Source of the DNA: Epiperipatus broadwayi | Taxonomy: Eukaryota > Onychophora > Udeonychophora > Euonychophora > Peripatidae | Direction of reading: 5' to 3' | DNA length: 64,000 nt | Assembly (NCBI GenBank): GCA_028023455.1 | Contig: JAQFVV010000152.1 | Span: forward strand, 2,482,001-2,546,000 | Translations under genes and position numbers: made by a program | Part shown: in pieces, positions 26,256 to 36,789 of the stretch | Numbering within the stretch: position 1 is the stretch's first letter | Layout of the letters: each line of letters starts with the position of its first letter | The notes under the pieces: model-generated | Seen by the model: only the letters and a program-made list of their open reading frames with translations | Databases searched by the model: none | What the model was told of the DNA's origin: nothing

Positions 26256-26737
26256 GGTACTTTCTTATTTTCTGTCCTGCCACTGCTAGAGACGTCATTT
26301 CTGCAAAAATTGCAGAAAATATTCAGAGTAGGGGGCCAAAAAGCAGATGATGCAACTTCTGGCCACTAGATGGCGCTGTTCACCATGCGTATGCACAGCA
26401 ACAGCATGCCATGTGGCCAAAAGCAGATGATGCAAAGTTCCAGCTGCTAGATAGCGATGTTCACCATGTGTACACCTAGCGGGCAGTAGTGCTGGCTGCT
26501 ACTTGGCATAATGTTCCTGTGCGTACGCATGAACAGCGCCATCTAGCGGCTGGAACTTTGCGTCATCTGCTTTTGGCCACATGGCATGCTGTTGCTGTGC
26601 ATATGCATGGTGAACAGCACCATCTAGTGGCCAGAAGTTGCGTCGTCTGCTTTTTGGCCCCCTACTCTGAATATTTTCTGCAATTTTTGCAGAAATGACA
26701 TCTCTAGCAGTGGCAGAACAGAAAATAAGAAAGTACC
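26256..26737. mobile_element. 482-bp palindromic (fold-back) insertion in element B
   Basis: The ends GGTACTTTCTTATTTTCTG (from 26256) and its reverse complement (to 26737) begin two arms of about 210 bp around a centre near 26475-26515. Each arm carries two copies of a ~80-bp GC-richer module containing CCAAAAGCAGATGATGCAA and a CTAGATGGCG-type core. The element interrupts the Glu/Lys-rich frame of element B. No clear target duplication was seen. It is much richer in G+C than the surrounding DNA and resembles a non-autonomous fold-back or MITE. Confidence 0.85.
26361..26632. promoter_or_regulatory. Four CTCF-like motifs in the palindrome arms
   Basis: The best copy is GGCCACTAGATGGCGCTG (26361-26378). 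It closely resembles the metazoan CTCF core CCAC.AG..GGCGC. A degenerate copy is at 26441-26459. Reverse-strand copies are at 26534-26552 and 26615-26632. They point in opposite directions in the two arms. Binding is inferred only from sequence similarity. Confidence 0.45.
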
Positions 26738-27303
26738 CAAAAATCTATTCAGAGACTGAAATTGATATCAAAAACATGGAAGGGATAAAACCTAATGAAA
26801 TAATGCAGGGATCTTTTGAACAACAAAAGATAGTTCAGAACATTGAGGACTCTATAGATATGGAAGTAAATGAGGGAGAATACAAAGTAAATCTTCTTTC
26901 AACCTCATCTAAACATGTTATTTTTATTGAAGAAATTAAGCCAAAATCTTACCCAGAAGTACCAAAACTAAAGGCAATTGAGGTTACCGAAACTTGCATA
27001 GATAGGAATGTTTTAGAAGACAGACCTTTCTCAGAAATTTCCAAATTGAATAAGTTTGATGGAGGGGCAGAAGATAGTGGAGCTAAGTCCAAGATCAAGG
27101 CCTGGGGTGAGGGAGTGATGTTTGATTGTGAGAGTAGCCCAGATACTGCCACAGCCCACATGGGAAAGACAAGGTGGAAAAGGAAGAGGAGAAAAGAAGA
27201 TACTTATCTCTTTAGTAGGAGAAAACCATATGTTTCGAATATGAAAAAGCAGATAAGGTTTCGAGGAACAAGGTTTCGAGAGATGAGAGAATGTTCCAAA
27301 TAA
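26695..27303 (+). pseudogene. Element B reading frame, 3' part (unknown function)
   Basis: This 202-codon open segment starts inside the right arm of the palindrome, so its first residues are not original. The body is acidic (VNEGEYKVNLLSTSSK) and the last ~35 residues are very basic (TRWKRKRRKE, then RKPYVSNMKKQIRFRG), as in a nucleic-acid-binding tail. It is probably the continuation of the Glu/Lys-rich frame cut by the palindrome at 26256. No known domain was recognised. Confidence 0.5.
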
Positions 27304-27823
27304 TAAGGTTTCTAATGCTTAGAGCCAAAGGTGAAATAGACTGTAAAACAAAACCCCCAGATACATCAGGGATAGTTAATATCTAAGGATCTAGTTTCCT
27401 TACCAATAGGAATCATTGATAGGTCAGCAAGCACATTGGTAGAGATAGTTTATTATTATTTCACCAATATAAATAATCATAGGTGTGGTAGCATATTTAG
27501 TCGATGTAGAGGAATGGTTGTATATATTTATATATGTAAGAGTGAGGCTTAGGTATATTTTATCCCTATGAACAATGAGATATTAGATGTAGTGAGAAAT
27601 GGACTAGATTTTAGCATGTAAGAATTTATTTGTTTGTCCTTTGTTTTTTTGTATGTGTACTGAATAGACTAAAGTTAGGAGGAGTGGTGCAGATACAAGT
27701 GGAAGTTAGAGAAGCAAAATTCATAAATGTTATACACAGAAAAAGACTTATGATTGTTCATTTAAATAATAAGAAAATTCATTTTTATTATTATTTTTTT
27801 TTTGTTCCCGGACTTCACTGATA
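27304..27823. other. Element B 3' untranslated region
   Basis: Noncoding, AT-rich sequence lies between the last reading frame and the 3' LTR. It includes an ATT-rich stretch at 27780-27800. No clear polypurine tract was seen directly before the LTR. Confidence 0.6.
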
Positions 27824-30792
27824 TGAAACAGTATGATTTGGTCATCATACGTTTCACCTACTATATAAAATAGTAGTCTTCATTTCCCTAATTCAAACCC
27901 TAGATGTACACATATATATAGCAATATACTTGGTAATTTAGCATATATAAAAACATATATTTATGCATATATGTGTGTAATTGTATATGCACACACATCT
28001 GCCAGTTTAAATGATTGTATGCACATTTTGTAATATTTTTATTTGTTAAAAATTGTATATTCACATCTGATTGATATTATTATATACAATGTACACACTT
28101 TTATAATTTCATAAATATTTATCTTATGATTTTAAATAATTAAATTGATTTTAAGCTGTGGAAATTGTATTTATATAAGAACAAAGTTCTCTAAATCATT
28201 TCAAACCATCTTTGAAGTTATCCAATTACTAAATTACTTAATCACGGATAGCAGTTAAAGACAAGGGGATTTTCTCACGTGTATGTTAAAATGTTTGCAG
28301 CTTAAATCTCTTTCAAGAAAAGAAAAAAAAGAGAAATTCACTGTTTAAAGAAAAAGAACTTTGTAAATCTTATGAGATACCGCCTGCATAAATCCAGACT
28401 TTATGATTCTTATAGAATAAAAATTGGACAAAAATGGACAATTAAACATGCAATAAAATCCAGCTGAACTTGAAGCTTGTGAAATAAAAAGGAACAATTA
28501 GTAAGCATTAAGCCTGAAATCAATATAACCGATTCGTTTGAAGTTGATGAAATTAAGACTTCTTAAGTTTTAAAGTCTAAAAATAAAGATTGCGAATGAG
28601 CAGTAAGAGGAGGGGGGGTAAAAGAAATATAAAAAAGCCAGCTTAAAAAAAAAGAGGATCCATTTTTCTTTTACTCTCATGTTAACCTTATACCCAGGCA
28701 GTTTGCCCAGTTTTTATCATGCAGATAAGTGGCTAAAAAAACACTATTGTGGCCTCCACGGCGGCTAGAATTGTTTATAGAGACCGAAGACCCAAACCAC
28801 TGCCTAACTGAAAGAATAGCCCATAGATGAACCAGTTCAGATAAATCAGTCCATGCGTGTGTGTTTCATACTGTCAAGATGCAAGCCTTCAGAGTAAATA
28901 ACCGGTAACAACTTCTCAACCAAGCTAAATCTAAAGCTATAGCAATTTCTAAATCTTTCCTAAAGCTAGCTATATAATATAAATAATGTGCACAAACTCT
29001 TAAACTCAAATCTCGCAAATTAATTAAACTATGTTAAATAAGTGTATTCTTTCTTAAATTAATTAAACTGTATTAAATAAGTGTATTTCCATCTGTAAAT
29101 TTTAAAATACTTTAAAAGTTAAAATGTAAATTTTGCCGGATCTCAAATTCTTAGATCTTTTTAAATTCAACTTATAAAATATTATTATTGCCTTATTATT
29201 TTCTCTATTTATGTCTATACTTTTGCATATATATATTGTTAAAATGCATTTATTGATTTATGCTGTGCCTTTAGAGCAGAGATTATTAATTAGTATAAAC
29301 CTAAAGAGACACTTTTGTTCTCAAATAAATTAGTGTATGCTGTTTGGCATATTTATAGATCTCTGTTCTGAAATCTACTTTGATATATTAGTTGAGCTGC
29401 TATGTTTAGCTTAATATTGCATATATGTTGCTTATTAAAAGGTCTGTTTAGTTAAATACGAGAGAGTGATAATTTAAGGCATATTCAGTAGTTAGCCAAG
29501 TTTAAATCCCAGATATGCTTTAGACCCCATTAAACTATTGTCATAGAATATGTGGTTAATTAGTAAACTAGATCATTTTAATAAAGTCCTCTTTAGCACA
29601 ATTTCAGTGCTTATTTAACTAACTGGCATAGGGTAGTTTGCAGAAGAAACTATAGATTTCGCGCTTTACTAATTGTAATAATTAATATTTAGAAAGTGTT
29701 GTGAATGAGTTTTTATGAAGCACTGAGGTGCATTATGCCTTGCTATCATATAACTATTAAGATAAGATTAGGTTTTAAGGACTATCTTATCATCCCTTGT
29801 TTGGACAGCCCTCTCTATTGAATGAGATAATGATTTTAAGGGTCATTCCCATTACCTCCTTCAGAACTGGAACACCAAAATCCAGCATCTTATATTATGG
29901 CTGTTCGATCATCCGAACTAAATGTTCACGTATAGCAAGCGACTGTACCTGAGAACCGAGTAAACGTTACTGAATCTGATGAGTAAAGGCACAATAAAGC
30001 CGCATCTCTGATGTAATTTGCATAGTGCCGTAGCCTCCGAAGTTATGCTACAAAGCTCCAGTTCATCTGCTGTTATATTAATTGTTCGGCATTGATCTGA
30101 ACCTCCGATCTAGTTTGTCTAATAATATCTACATAAAGAGCACATTGACTGCTCATCATGTAATAATAAATTTAAGTGCACATTGTATAAAGTTGCCACT
30201 CTCTTAAAATTTAACCCTTAACACACTAGTAGGAATGACAGAGCATAATTTAGGCATCAGTGTAGACGTAAAAATAATTATTAATGTATAAACACTGTAA
30301 TAAAATGATAATCGTTAAGACAATTGATTACAGAACATGTTCGTATTTTCACCATCACACCTGCGAGTGGAGTATGCAGTATATTTAATTGTTATTGTTT
30401 GTGTTTTGTCAATATTAAATAATTTTAAAAACATTTTAACGTCTGTAACATTATTCACTTTGTTTATATTAAATCACCATCCATAATTATTAATATATGC
30501 ATTAGATAATCAGTCATAAGTTGTGTGTGTGGGTTTAGTTAAATGATCAAACATTTAGTTAATTATCCCCGAGTCTCTCACTTTACTCTTTGCTACTGCT
30601 GGCACGGAAATTAAGAGATTACAAGTGTGACCTCATATATATCATTCATAAGGTAGTAAGTCAGGGAGGAGGGTTGGTGAAGAAGCTGAGGTGCGGTCGG
30701 ATTTGGTCTCAAACCCTCATCTAGATCAGCCTTGATATAATTTATCAAAACTTTGGATTTTGTTGCGTGAATGTTCAAATATGACTGTTACA
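27824..30792 (+). repeat. Element B 3' LTR (3.0 kb)
   Basis: It is the near-identical partner of 20211-23221. The opening stem-loop is intact here: TGAAAC, unpaired A, GTATGAT, loop TTGGTC, ATCATAC, then GTTTCA (27824-27856). It ends CTGTTACA at 30792, followed by the ATAT duplication and the remaining part of LTR A. Confidence 0.92.
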
Positions 30793-30987
30793 ATATATAT
30801 CTACTTGTTAAAATTCATTTTGTGCGCTTATCTCTCCCTGATCACTGAGCATACATTAAGAATTGATTCTAGTGAGGTTTGGGGAGTAAGACGCTTAGTA
30901 GCAATCTAGAGTAGTAGGTCAGGTTCAAACCCCTCTATCTGCAGCTCTAGGTTAGGTTAAAGCAGCTCTACTTTTCATACCGTTACA
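30793..30987 (+). repeat. Element A 3' LTR, last part
   Basis: This matches 12085-12278 of the 5' LTR, including CTACTTGTTAAAATTCATT, TCTCTCCCTGA, ATTAAGAATT and the end CTTTTCATAC. Here the LTR end is better preserved, reading GTTACA at 30982-30987. ATAT at 30988-30991 matches the duplication at 9570-9573. Confidence 0.9.
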
Positions 30988-30991
30988 ATAT

Positions 30992-32948
30992 ATATATATA
31001 ACATTTATAATACAAACTTGTTAAATTAGGTCATGTGACATATGACATGATTTCTTTGTAATATATATATATATTATTTGGGCACATACAAATTGCAGTT
31101 ACCATTAATATATTCTAATAAAATTATAATGTATTATTTATTTATTTTTTAAATTTAATGACTTTCTTTATATTTAATTTTCTTAGGGTGTACTATTATA
31201 TACATATATTATCAAGCCACACAATGGGAAGTCACTTTTGTCCTGAATTCTCAGGAAAAAATGGACATAATTATGCCACACTTGGGTTGTGATTTTTCAT
31301 ACACTTATATATAAAGTAGATAAGGATGGAGATAATTGGAACCTAAAAACGTGTTTCATTTCACAATCACCTCCGCAAAATCAATACTAGATTAGAAATA
31401 GGCTTTACCATTCAGAAGTAATTTATTTAAATAAAAGATATGTGCTTGCAACCTTTATTTGGGTGTGATCATTTCATTTGCGAAAAAAAAAAGCTGATTT
31501 GATCAATGTCACTCCTATACTTCCACAATTCCCGATAACATTTGGCAATTGCTCAGTGGTTAAGTATTCTTTCTAATTTAATCCTTTTTTTTTTTTATAA
31601 ACACAGAATTGGGAAGTGCTAGTGTGACCAATTGAAATGAAATTTGACCTATAAAATGGCCCCTACAACTTGAATTTTATAAATTATTAATTTATTTATA
31701 AGATGCAATTAACACACACAAAGTAAAAAATAATTATCCTAGAATAAAATCAGATAATGGATAAGCATATAAAAAAGAACTAAATAAAACTATAATTAAT
31801 TACTAATATAAAAGAAGTAAATTCAAATATAGTAAATAAATTACACTGAATTATTAAGGCAATTTCTATTTTCTTCCTATGATACATATTTTATAACTTC
31901 TATAACTGATCAGTATGGGATAAAGCTTATTATATAATTTCTTTCAATTTGTACAATTTAGTATTCAGTTTCCAATAATGATAGGGGCACACATTATAGA
32001 TTAGGTGTAATTTATTCTAATGATATAGCATTTAATGGCCAATTTTGGGTAGTCCTCAGGAGATGATTATGTAATTATGGTGGGCTAATATACTTAAATT
32101 AATCAGCAATGCATTTTCTATAGCTGTATCAACAAATACTAATTCATAAATCAAGAATTTTATTTCTGGTAATGACAATTTATACTTAATAATCTTTCCA
32201 TCACAGCTAGTATATCTCAACCATAGTTCACAAAGATAAAAGTTTCTTCTAATTTTAATAATGTCTCCATGGATACTTTTTTTATCTGCTCTCTCAATAA
32301 TTAGAGCTAGACTGAATATTTTCTTAATCCTCCAACACAGTGCTAAAGTATGTCACCTTTCACTTTAATCTTTTTAATTCTTCAACATTTTTCTTTTTAA
32401 TATTTCTGCTTTTAATTAAAAGTAAATAAAATATTACTATTTTTTTCTTACTTTTTAACTATTATCTACAAATATGATCACATCAACTTTTTTTATAATA
32501 AACCAGTTATATAAATATATTTCAGTCTCATTTGTTTGTATTAAAACACAACTACCTGGATTTAATTATTCTTTTATTGACATTTATTTTAATAAAAATT
32601 TATAAATTTTAGTTGCCTTTATTTATTTACTTCATCCAAGTAATATACTTTTACATATCTCACCTATGCACACACAAACACGCACATTAAACAAAAATAC
32701 TATTGAATGATCGCATTTCCCTTTAACCAATTATTATTAATGATTTTAAAATAAGTCATTACAAGCTATTATATTATCTATGCACTGCTGGCGGACCACT
32801 TTTTCAAGCTTCTATTTCCAACACTATACTATAGATAGAAAAAACTGGATTAAAGTTGGAACTATCCTGCAATTGGATGATAATGGTAGAAAATGATGCT
32901 ATATATAAACATGTATCTAATATAAATTGCACTCACACATAATTATAA
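30992..32948. other. AT-rich DNA without recognisable features
   Basis: I see no gene, exon or named repeat here. There are homopolymer runs and short dinucleotide stretches such as the AT run at 31063-31074. Confidence 0.55.
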
Positions 32949-32993
32949 TACTGAACATCACATGATCACCATTTCTTATGCTTGTTCATAAGA

Positions 32994-33050
32994 TCCAAGG
33001 CTCCTCACTGATGAAAGCCCCAAGCCAGAAACTAGCCTGGGAATATTGGA
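32994..33050 (+). ncRNA. Hammerhead ribozyme-like motif, degenerate (family 1)
   Basis: The CTGATGA box is at 33008-33014 and GAAAC follows after a 13-nt stem II region. Stem II is weakened (AGC against GCC), and the cleavage-site triplet reads GCC instead of GTC. The 5' stem I strand is truncated. Cleavage is unlikely. Confidence 0.6.
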
Positions 33051-33436
33051 TGAGTAGGCACTAGATAGGGATTTTATGCACAAGTCTTCTGGCATCCATT
33101 GATTACTCTGGCTTGCATTGAGTGGACTACTGTATGGAGAGTTTTGCCTGTTTAATAACAGTTATAAGCAAGCATAAGAAATGGTGATCATGTGATGTTT
33201 GGTGGTTTAATACCAATCCTGCCTAATAGAATAATGGTGGCTATGGTTGTTAAAGAGCCAAAAACACCAAAATGTATAGGTGCTGAACTGAGTTCAGATC
33301 CACATGACTATATAAGTTAATGAGCTTAGATTGAAAATATTGTGTTTTCAATTTGATTCTCATAGTTTTGTAGTTAAGCAGAGATAAAAGATAGCTACTG
33401 GAGAGTTGCATTAGATCCTAAGATCTAGGTGCTGTG

Positions 33437-33512
33437 CTCTCAGATCCAAGGCTCCTTCCTCACTGATCAAGACCACAAACCAGAAACTAGTCTGGGGATA
33501 TTGGATGAATAA
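33437..33512 (+). ncRNA. Hammerhead ribozyme-like motif, degenerate (family 1)
   Basis: The GAAAC and TAGTC parts (33483-33492) and stem I sequences are present, but the first core box reads CTGATCA (33463-33469) and stem II is broken. Probably inactive. Confidence 0.6.
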
Positions 33513-33829
33513 GCACTAGATAGAGATTTTATGCATAAGCCTTCTGGCATCCATTGCAGAAATGCAACTAAATTTACAACATATATATATATATATACAA
33601 AAGTCTTCCCATTATTCACTTCAAAAACCAACTTCCTTTAATATCAAAGGATGTCTTCATGAGATTGATGGCCTCAGATTCAATGAATTTTATATCAAAG
33701 TTTCTGTTACTCTTCTTTTCAATTCACTTCATAAAAGATAACCTCTGCACTGTCAAATGATATTTTAATCTCTATTCAGTTCATGAATATACAAAGCTGA
33801 GTTCTGATATCTATTTTTAACTCTATTCT

Positions 33830-33960
33830 TATGAAATTTCAACTCTTTCATTAAGATTTAATTTATTCTGACCTATATAAATTTTATGACAACTATAAGG
33901 TATCCTATAAACAACCCCAGGAATAGATTTGCAATCAATTGACTGTTTTGAACTATTTAG
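33830..33960 (-). pseudogene. GIY-YIG endonuclease motif of the Penelope-like element
   Basis: In a frame downstream of the RT, positions 33918-33868 encode PGVVYRIP followed by CHKIYIGQ. This is a GVY ... YIG pair with spacing typical of the GIY-YIG nuclease that most Penelope-like elements carry at their C terminus. The following sequence has stops, and the catalytic Arg and Glu positions cannot be verified. Confidence 0.7.
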
Positions 33961-34189
33961 TAATTAATGAATTTAACTTCAGGTCTTTCTTCCAGGCTTT
34001 CATATCACCAAATAACAAACTATTTTTATAAATCAATTTACTAATTGATGCCTTATAGGGCAAAGAAATAAACTCTTTAACCATACTATCAATTAAATCT
34101 TTATTAACTAATTTGTAGATATTTTTATTAAATATAATATTCCTAATAAATTCATGATTATATACTAACTCAATATAGTCAGAAGCAAA

Positions 34190-34713
34190 CTAATTTTCAA
34201 AATTATTAAGTCCTCTATTCCTATAACAAAAATTCAATAAAGAAAATTTCTTATGAGTAAAAAGTTGATAACTGTCTGGCCTTATCATATTCCTTAAATT
34301 TTTTGCTTTAATAAAATGACTACATAATAAAACATCAACTTTGTCAACACTTAAATCTAAAAATGTCAACTTATCAAATTTAAAGCCCCCCCCCCCAATC
34401 AATAGTAAATTTAATATTGGAATCAAAAGCATTTAATTCATCAAAAAATTTCTTCAATTTTTCTTCCTGTATAACAAACAAAACAATCATCAAAATACCT
34501 AATAAATAATTTTAAAGAACCAAAAAAACTATTAATAACATTACTCTCTAAAAAATCAATATAGATAAAGCACATTAAAGGAAAAATAACATAACCAATA
34601 ACCCATCTCTCTTTAATTTTATAAAACACATCATTACACACAAAATACATAGAATCCTCTAATAACAAAAGCAAATCATAAATAACTAATCTTATCTGTA
34701 GAAAAATATTCAA
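34190..34713 (-). pseudogene. Penelope-like reverse transcriptase remnant
   Basis: The first segment (34713-34441) shows YFVCNDVFYKIKE, then GYVIFPLMCFIYIDFLE, and IRYFDDCFV. This resembles the conserved RT block with a tyrosine-x-Asp-Asp active site, at 34486-34497. After a frameshift near 34440 and another at the C-homopolymer near 34386-34395, the second segment (34432-34190) continues with LTFLDLSVDK, matching the FLD-L-V motif after the palm in Penelope RTs. A stop at 34190 interrupts it, and similarity continues towards the GIY-YIG part. The enzyme would prime cDNA synthesis at nicked or telomeric DNA. Confidence 0.8.
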
Positions 34714-34802
34714 ATTTCTTTAATACAGTAAGAAATACCTTAATGCTTTTTTGATGTTAAAGGAAGTTGTTTTTTGAAGTGAATGATGGGAAGACTATTT
34801 TG

Positions 34803-36610
34803 TTTTGTATTGTGACAGTAACCTCACTGATTTAATGGTGTTAAAATAACCAATTTTTTTGTTTTTAGAACTGCAATTTACATTATAGATATGAGTACAG
34901 AATTCGCAAGGCTTCTCAAAATGACAAGTATAGTTTGAGACAAGGACAAAACTCACTAAATTTTAAAAATCATGGCTAAAGTTAAACTTCGATAAAAACA
35001 TTCATTAAAGAATTTAGAGAACCAATCCCACATTACACAGAGGTATAATTTATAGTTGAATACCCTGTAATAAAATAAATAAATCACAACACAAAACATT
35101 TAAATGTGCAAGTATGTATGTGCATGCATAGATATAATAAAAAGATGTTTTCTAGAAATTAAGAATATATTCATTATAAAGCCATAGAGATAGCAAATAA
35201 GCATATAGAATATGAGAACTGTCAATTTAGAAATGTTAATCTTGTTGATTTTAAAAATATCAGGTAATAATCGATCATTTGGTATAAAAATATACATAAA
35301 TACAGTAATTGTATATTTGTCCTGATAATTTTATTTGAAATAATTTTTCTATGTAAATTATATTATAAATATTGCTGATTTTACCACACAGAAGACACCC
35401 AGGGGAAAGGATAATTTGGAAGAAACCTGTTGTCAGGCCTGCCTAATAAAAATTTAGAGAACAAAGTACAATTGAGTGGAAAACGAGTTCTAATTTATGT
35501 GATTTTTCCATCATGTGCTCCGCACTATATAAACAAGTGTTGGCGAAATGCAGTATTGTTTTTCTGTTGTTCTTTCACTCGAAAGGCTCTTAAACCTCAT
35601 CATTTTAATTATTAAATTTGTTATTACGCAGATGGAAGAAACAATGGCTAGCTAGACGGAAAATCATGTTCACCTTCCAGGCAGATACTAGCTTCTTGAT
35701 CATCACCATCAGAATAATTTACCAATAGAAACATAATTAGGGATTTAACAGCTGGAGCTGATAAAATTCAAAATTATTTTTTTTGTAACCTTGGAATTAT
35801 TTAAATTCATAGTTGAAGATTTCAATCTCTTTTAAAATCACAAGATGATTAACCTGGTATGATGAAGGGAACATTTTATTGTATTTATCGATTTCATAGA
35901 AATCATTACCTGTGAAATTTATGATGCAATCTAATAGTTATGTTTTGCCAATTCCTGAAAGAAATCAAAATTGTTGGAATATTAAAGTAATGTAATGCCC
36001 CTCACTCTTCTCTAATACAATCCAAAAAAAATGTGATTGCCTGGGAAATCCACAATTTAATTGCCTCTTTAATGGATTATTTTAAAATAATTTGTGATAA
36101 ACAACATCATCATTTGCTTTTAAACAAAAACATTGGTCATGAACAGATTAATGTGACTAATGATATATTTTTCTTATCTCACCTTTGAAATGAAATCTTT
36201 AGAAATGGTCAACAAAGAATTCGTCATTTACTATAAGGCGAAGTTTAAAACTTAACAAATAATGATTAAGTTTATATGAAGAAATTTTATTAATTTGAAA
36301 TCTATTGGAAAGAATAAAATTTACACATCAACTTGGATAAAATTAATCCTAAACTTTCATGCATAATGATAATTATATTTAAGATTTGTTCATCAACAAT
36401 AATCGGATCAGGTAGTACATTTTCCTGTTATTCAAACTAATGTGATATTTGAATGAAGTGTATAAAGATAGATTGTTTCTTTATTATTACATTTGTTATC
36501 CTATTGGGTATGAGATTCTCTTATTTTATATACCACATATTTTATTGCAGTACATCCCATGGTAACACAATGTGTACATGCTAATAGAAATGAATAAATA
36601 ACATTTTATT
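34803..36610. other. AT-rich DNA without recognisable features
   Basis: No exon, RNA gene or mobile-element coding sequence was seen. A 61-codon frame near 35430-35615 has no recognisable motif. Confidence 0.5.
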
Positions 36611-36612
36611 TA

Positions 36613-36686
36613 TATAATTGGGTAGCGTTGGTACTGCAGTGTCATCTAGCGACCACAGTATGCCTCACCCAACACTACCTATAATT
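36613..36686. repeat. 74-bp hairpin repeat with a CTCF-like core
   Basis: The arms TATAATTGGGTAGCGTTGG (36613-36631) and CCAACACTACCTATAATT (36669-36686) pair. Inner TACTG and CAGTA also pair. The loop contains TCATCTAGCGACCAC, similar to a reverse-strand CTCF core. It is probably a very short fold-back element. Confidence 0.7.
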
Positions 36687-36789
36687 GAAATGTACTTATG
36701 ATTATAATGCCAAATTTAATAAATAATAATTATTCCATGGCTACAGCTCAAGTAGATTGTTTCATTTGAGTAGATAAATAATGTTATAT

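Larger units (their letters stand above)
20211..30792 (+). mobile_element. Element B: non-autonomous long-LTR retrotransposon inserted in LTR A
   Basis: It has LTRs 20211-23221 and 27824-30792 and a 4.6-kb internal region. It starts TGAAACAG and ends CTGTTACA, flanked by ATAT at 20207-20210 and 30793-30796. The host LTR reads through the insertion point. The two LTRs look more alike than those of element A, as expected for the younger, nested element. No gag, protease, RT or integrase motif was seen, only a Glu/Lys-rich broken frame. This is the structure of a large retrotransposon derivative that depends on a partner. Element A or a relative is a candidate partner because termini, target and PBS type agree. 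Confidence 0.87.
9574..30987 (+). mobile_element. Element A: Ty3/mdg4-like LTR retrotransposon, interrupted by element B
   Basis: The 5' LTR is 9574-12278, the internal region 12279-17790, and the 3' LTR is split into 17791-20210 and 30793-30987 by the insertion of element B. The termini are TGAAGC ... GTTACA, flanked by ATAT at 9570-9573 and 30988-30991. A tRNA-Lys-type primer binding site follows the 5' LTR. Gag, protease, RT, RNase H and integrase remnants occur in the Ty3/mdg4 order, with many stops and frameshifts and no env-like frame. An ATAT target is known for the 17.6/297 group of insect elements, which is a useful analogy but not proof of kinship. Confidence 0.88.
32949..33553 (+). 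repeat. Hammerhead-bearing repeat family 1, locus 1
   Basis: This is about one and a quarter units of a ~450-bp repeat also found at 47955-48596 and 60363-62051. It starts with a short inverted piece (AACATCACATGATCACC) that is complementary to the same segment near 33182-33200, so the locus begins tail-to-tail. It carries two decayed hammerhead motifs (33008 and 33463). It lies next to a Penelope-like RT remnant. Penelope-like elements are known to carry hammerheads in their terminal repeats, so a relation is likely but not shown. Confidence 0.8.
33598..34802 (-). mobile_element. Decayed Penelope-like retroelement bounded by inverted repeats
   Basis: A ~1.2-kb segment is enclosed by ~50-bp inverted repeats. 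The left copy is 33598-33648 (AGTCTTCCCAT ... AACTTCCTTTAA) and the right copy 34749-34802. On the minus strand it encodes the end of a reverse transcriptase followed by a GIY-YIG nuclease motif, the arrangement of canonical Penelope-like elements. Several frameshifts and stops are present. Only the 3' half of the coding region is here, so it is 5'-truncated and probably old. Confidence 0.8.
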
